NCBI GenBank assembly: GCA_018714725.1
Contig: DVMZ01000099.1
Location: 1-7,739, forward strand
Length of the DNA: 7,739 nucleotides
From: Candidatus Scatosoma pullistercoris
Lineage (GTDB): Bacteria > Bacillota > Clostridia > Christensenellales > Borkfalkiaceae
Direction: 5' to 3'
The position numbers and the translations under genes are program-made. This document shows, one piece after another, positions 6,202 to 7,739 of the stretch. How positions within the stretch are numbered: the stretch's first letter is position 1; each line of letters begins with the position of its first letter. The notes beneath the pieces are model-generated. The model searched no databases, was not told where the DNA came from, and saw nothing but the letters and a program-made list of their open reading frames with translations.

Positions 6202-6960
6202 GTGAAAAATTCATCCCCCAAAAACGCCCGTAAAACACGGCTTTCCCGGGACGTCCGGCTGAACATTGCCACCAACTGTGCGTTGGGCTTTTTGATCTTT
6301 TCCATCGGCGTCGTCTGCCTGTTCCCCGTGAACGGCAGCGAAGCGGTGGACGCCGGCGGAGAGAGCAATGTCTATCGTTGCGCTCCGACGGAAACGGACG
6401 GCGTTTCCCTGATGTTCAATATTTATTGGGGAACGGAAGAAGTGTACCGCATTCTGGACATCCTGGACGAACACGACGCGAAAGCCACCTTTTTTCTCGG
6501 CGGAAGCTGGGCGGACGACAATGTCGCCTGTGTGAAGGAAATTCTCTCCCGGGGGCATGAGCTCGGCAATCACGGCTATTTTCATAAAGACCATGCGGCT
6601 CTTTCGGAAGAGGAAAATCTTCAGGAAATTTCCGTCTGCAATCAGTTTATCCGCCTGATGACCGGCGCGGAAATAACCTTGTTTGCGCCGCCGTCCGGCT
6701 CCTACGGCAAAGCTTCCCTGGAAGCCTGCGCGGCACTGAATATGAAAACCATTCTCTGGTCCCGCGATACGATCGACTGGCGGGATAAGGACGCTTCGCT
6801 CATTTATACGCGCGCCACGAAGGACATCAAAGGGGGCGAATTCGTGCTCATGCACCCCATGGAAGCCACGGCAGACGCGCTCGGCGATATTCTGACTTAT
6901 TATGAAATACATTCTCTCTGCGCGGTCACCGTGTCGGAGAACCTGCAAAACGGAGGATAA
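6202..6960 (+). CDS. Polysaccharide deacetylase-like (NodB-fold) protein, membrane anchored, altered active site
   Basis: The 252-residue product starts at a GTG fixed by the SD. A basic N-terminus (K2 to R19) is followed by a hydrophobic segment (about 22-41), a signal anchor or uncleaved signal that would put the rest outside the membrane. The remainder is a NodB homology domain, which in active members removes acetyl groups from peptidoglycan, chitin or similar glycans. Recognisable parts: A-T-F-F-L-G-G-S-W; the H-x3-H metal motif His124/His128 (NHGYFH); a P-P-S-G-S-Y-G version of motif 3 (163-169); D-T-I-D-W (189-193); and L-M-H-P with His218. However, motif 1, normally T-F-D-D-G, reads M-F-N-I-Y-W-G (71-77), and the motif 3 arginine is Ala162. 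The layout recalls the sporulation-linked PdaB-type subgroup (T-F-D-I-S-W-G), but the aspartate is Asn here. Activity is therefore uncertain. Confidence 0.82.
   Translation: MKNSSPKNARKTRLSRDVRLNIATNCALGFLIFSIGVVCLFPVNGSEAVDAGGESNVYRCAPTETDGVSLMFNIYWGTEEVYRILDILDEHDAKATFFLGGSWADDNVACVKEILSRGHELGNHGYFHKDHAALSEEENLQEISVCNQFIRLMTGAEITLFAPPSGSYGKASLEACAALNMKTILWSRDTIDWRDKDASLIYTRATKDIKGGEFVLMHPMEATADALGDILTYYEIHSLCAVTVSENLQNGG
6952..6956 (+). promoter_or_regulatory. Shine-Dalgarno site of the M16 peptidase gene
   Basis: GGAGG lies in the final codons of the NodB gene, 13 nt before the ATG at 6970. The spacing is somewhat long. Its placement inside the upstream gene suggests the two are translated from one mRNA. 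Confidence 0.6.
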
Positions 6961-6969
6961 ATTCAATTT

Positions 6970-7739
6970 ATGGTTTACGAAAAAAGATACCCCAACGGAC
7001 TTCGGCTGGTCGTCAAACGAATGGAAGGTCTGCTTTCCGTCACTATGGGCATACTGGTCGGCACAGGCTCATCCGTCGAAACGGACAAAGAGGACGGCAT
7101 TTCTCATTTTATCGAGCATATGCAGTTCAAGGGGACGAAAAAGCGCACTTCTTTTGAAATTTCGGATGCGTTCGACCGCATCGGCGCTCAGGTCAATGCC
7201 TTCACGGGAAAAGACGTCACCTGTTACTATTCCAAATGTACTTCCGATCATACGGCGGAAGCGTTTGAAATTCTGTCCGATCTGTTTCTGAACAGCACTT
7301 TTCCCGATGAGGAAATGGTCCGGGAAAAAGGGGTGGTCTGCGAAGAAATCTCCATGAACGAAGACACGCCGGACGATCTTTGTTTCGATCTTCTCTCTTC
7401 CGCTTACTACGGAAATTCCGGCTACGGCAGGAATATTCTCGGCCCCGCTGCCAACGTGAAAGCATTTACGCGGGAAGATATTTTCCGTTATAAACAGGAA
7501 CGGTACTGTCCCGGGAACATCGTCGTTTCTTTTGCGGGCGGAATCGATCTGCGCACGGCGGAAACGCTGGTGGAAACGTATTTTGATATGCCGGCGGCGG
7601 AAACATTCCGGCCGAGGAAAAAGGAAATTTCCTTAAAACATCTTTCCCTGATCCGCACCAAGCCCATCGAACAGGTGCATATCGCCATCGGCTACCCGTC
7701 TCTCCCGCGCGAACACCGCCTTGCGGACGCGTTGCAAAC
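6970..7739 (+). CDS. M16 family zinc metallopeptidase (insulinase/processing-protease type), 3' end missing
   Basis: The gene runs off the window after 256 complete codons; family members are usually 400-430 residues, so roughly 60% is visible. It begins with the typical Y-x-x-x-Y-P-N-G-L-R-L-V-V strand and has the inverted zinc motif H-F-I-E-H (46-50): His46 and His50 bind zinc and Glu49 is the catalytic base. The third ligand is probably Glu126, in E-K-G-V-V-C-E-E-I (119-127), followed by M-N-E-D-T-P-D-D. The motifs are intact, so it should be an active peptidase. Close relatives in Firmicutes are the YmxG/MlpA-type proteins, usually cytoplasmic; no signal peptide is seen here. It follows the NodB gene by 9 nt with its SD inside that gene. 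The substrate is unknown. Confidence 0.93.
   Translation, partial: MVYEKRYPNGLRLVVKRMEGLLSVTMGILVGTGSSVETDKEDGISHFIEHMQFKGTKKRTSFEISDAFDRIGAQVNAFTGKDVTCYYSKCTSDHTAEAFEILSDLFLNSTFPDEEMVREKGVVCEEISMNEDTPDDLCFDLLSSAYYGNSGYGRNILGPAANVKAFTREDIFRYKQERYCPGNIVVSFAGGIDLRTAETLVETYFDMPAAETFRPRKKEISLKHLSLIRTKPIEQVHIAIGYPSLPREHRLADALQ

Noticed and set aside
6211..6966. 251-codon open frame on the - strand opposite the NodB gene
   Set aside because: It covers almost exactly the same span as the NodB gene, which has a strong SD and domain motifs; the antisense product resembles nothing.
1..7739. Defence system, mobile element, prophage or CRISPR signal
   Set aside because: All six genes belong to chromosomal housekeeping or envelope families, with no transposase, integrase, tRNA or spaced-repeat array. 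The TGTCWGACA words are too short and too few for CRISPR.

Overview
The window looks like a stretch of chromosome from a Gram-positive, low-to-mid GC bacterium of the Clostridia type, probably an uncultured lineage. The reasons are the gene set (HPr kinase/phosphorylase, a long peptidase U32 protein, MutS2, a membrane-anchored NodB-type protein, an M16 peptidase), the strong Shine-Dalgarno sites and the tight head-to-tail packing. I cannot place it at genus level. All six genes read on the + strand, and there is no RNA gene, mobile element, CRISPR array or sign of recent transfer.

Layout. Positions 1-254 hold the C-terminal end of a HAD-superfamily (Cof-like) phosphatase. Its stop overlaps the hprK start (251-1171) in an ATGA junction. 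After an 18-nt gap comes a long U32 protein (1190-3619), related to the RlhA/TrhP tRNA and rRNA hydroxylation enzymes, with four iron-sulfur-type cysteines near the front and a second cysteine cluster near the end. mutS2 (rqcU in Bacillus) follows at 3679-6084, or from an alternative start at 3619 that would overlap the U32 stop by one base. The only real gap (6085-6201, 117 nt) is rich in inverted repeats. It precedes a NodB-fold protein with a membrane segment and altered catalytic motifs (6202-6960), then an M16 zinc peptidase (6970 to the window end, truncated).

How they fit together. The first four genes are packed like one transcript: a phosphatase, the sensor kinase of carbon catabolite control, a probable RNA-hydroxylating enzyme and a ribosome-splitting/recombination ATPase. 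Two of the four (U32 and MutS2) plausibly act on the translation machinery. The last two genes may be a separate or partly separate unit acting at the envelope (NodB) and on peptides (M16). These are mostly housekeeping families, and I found no clearly new multi-gene system.

The observations most worth a second look are: a set of four TGTCWGACA-like words spaced 18, 39 and 18 nt at the 5' end of the U32 gene; a NodB protein that lacks the usual metal and catalytic aspartates; a MutS2 whose Smr domain lacks the usual acidic/basic motif residues; and the palindrome-rich gap upstream of the NodB gene.
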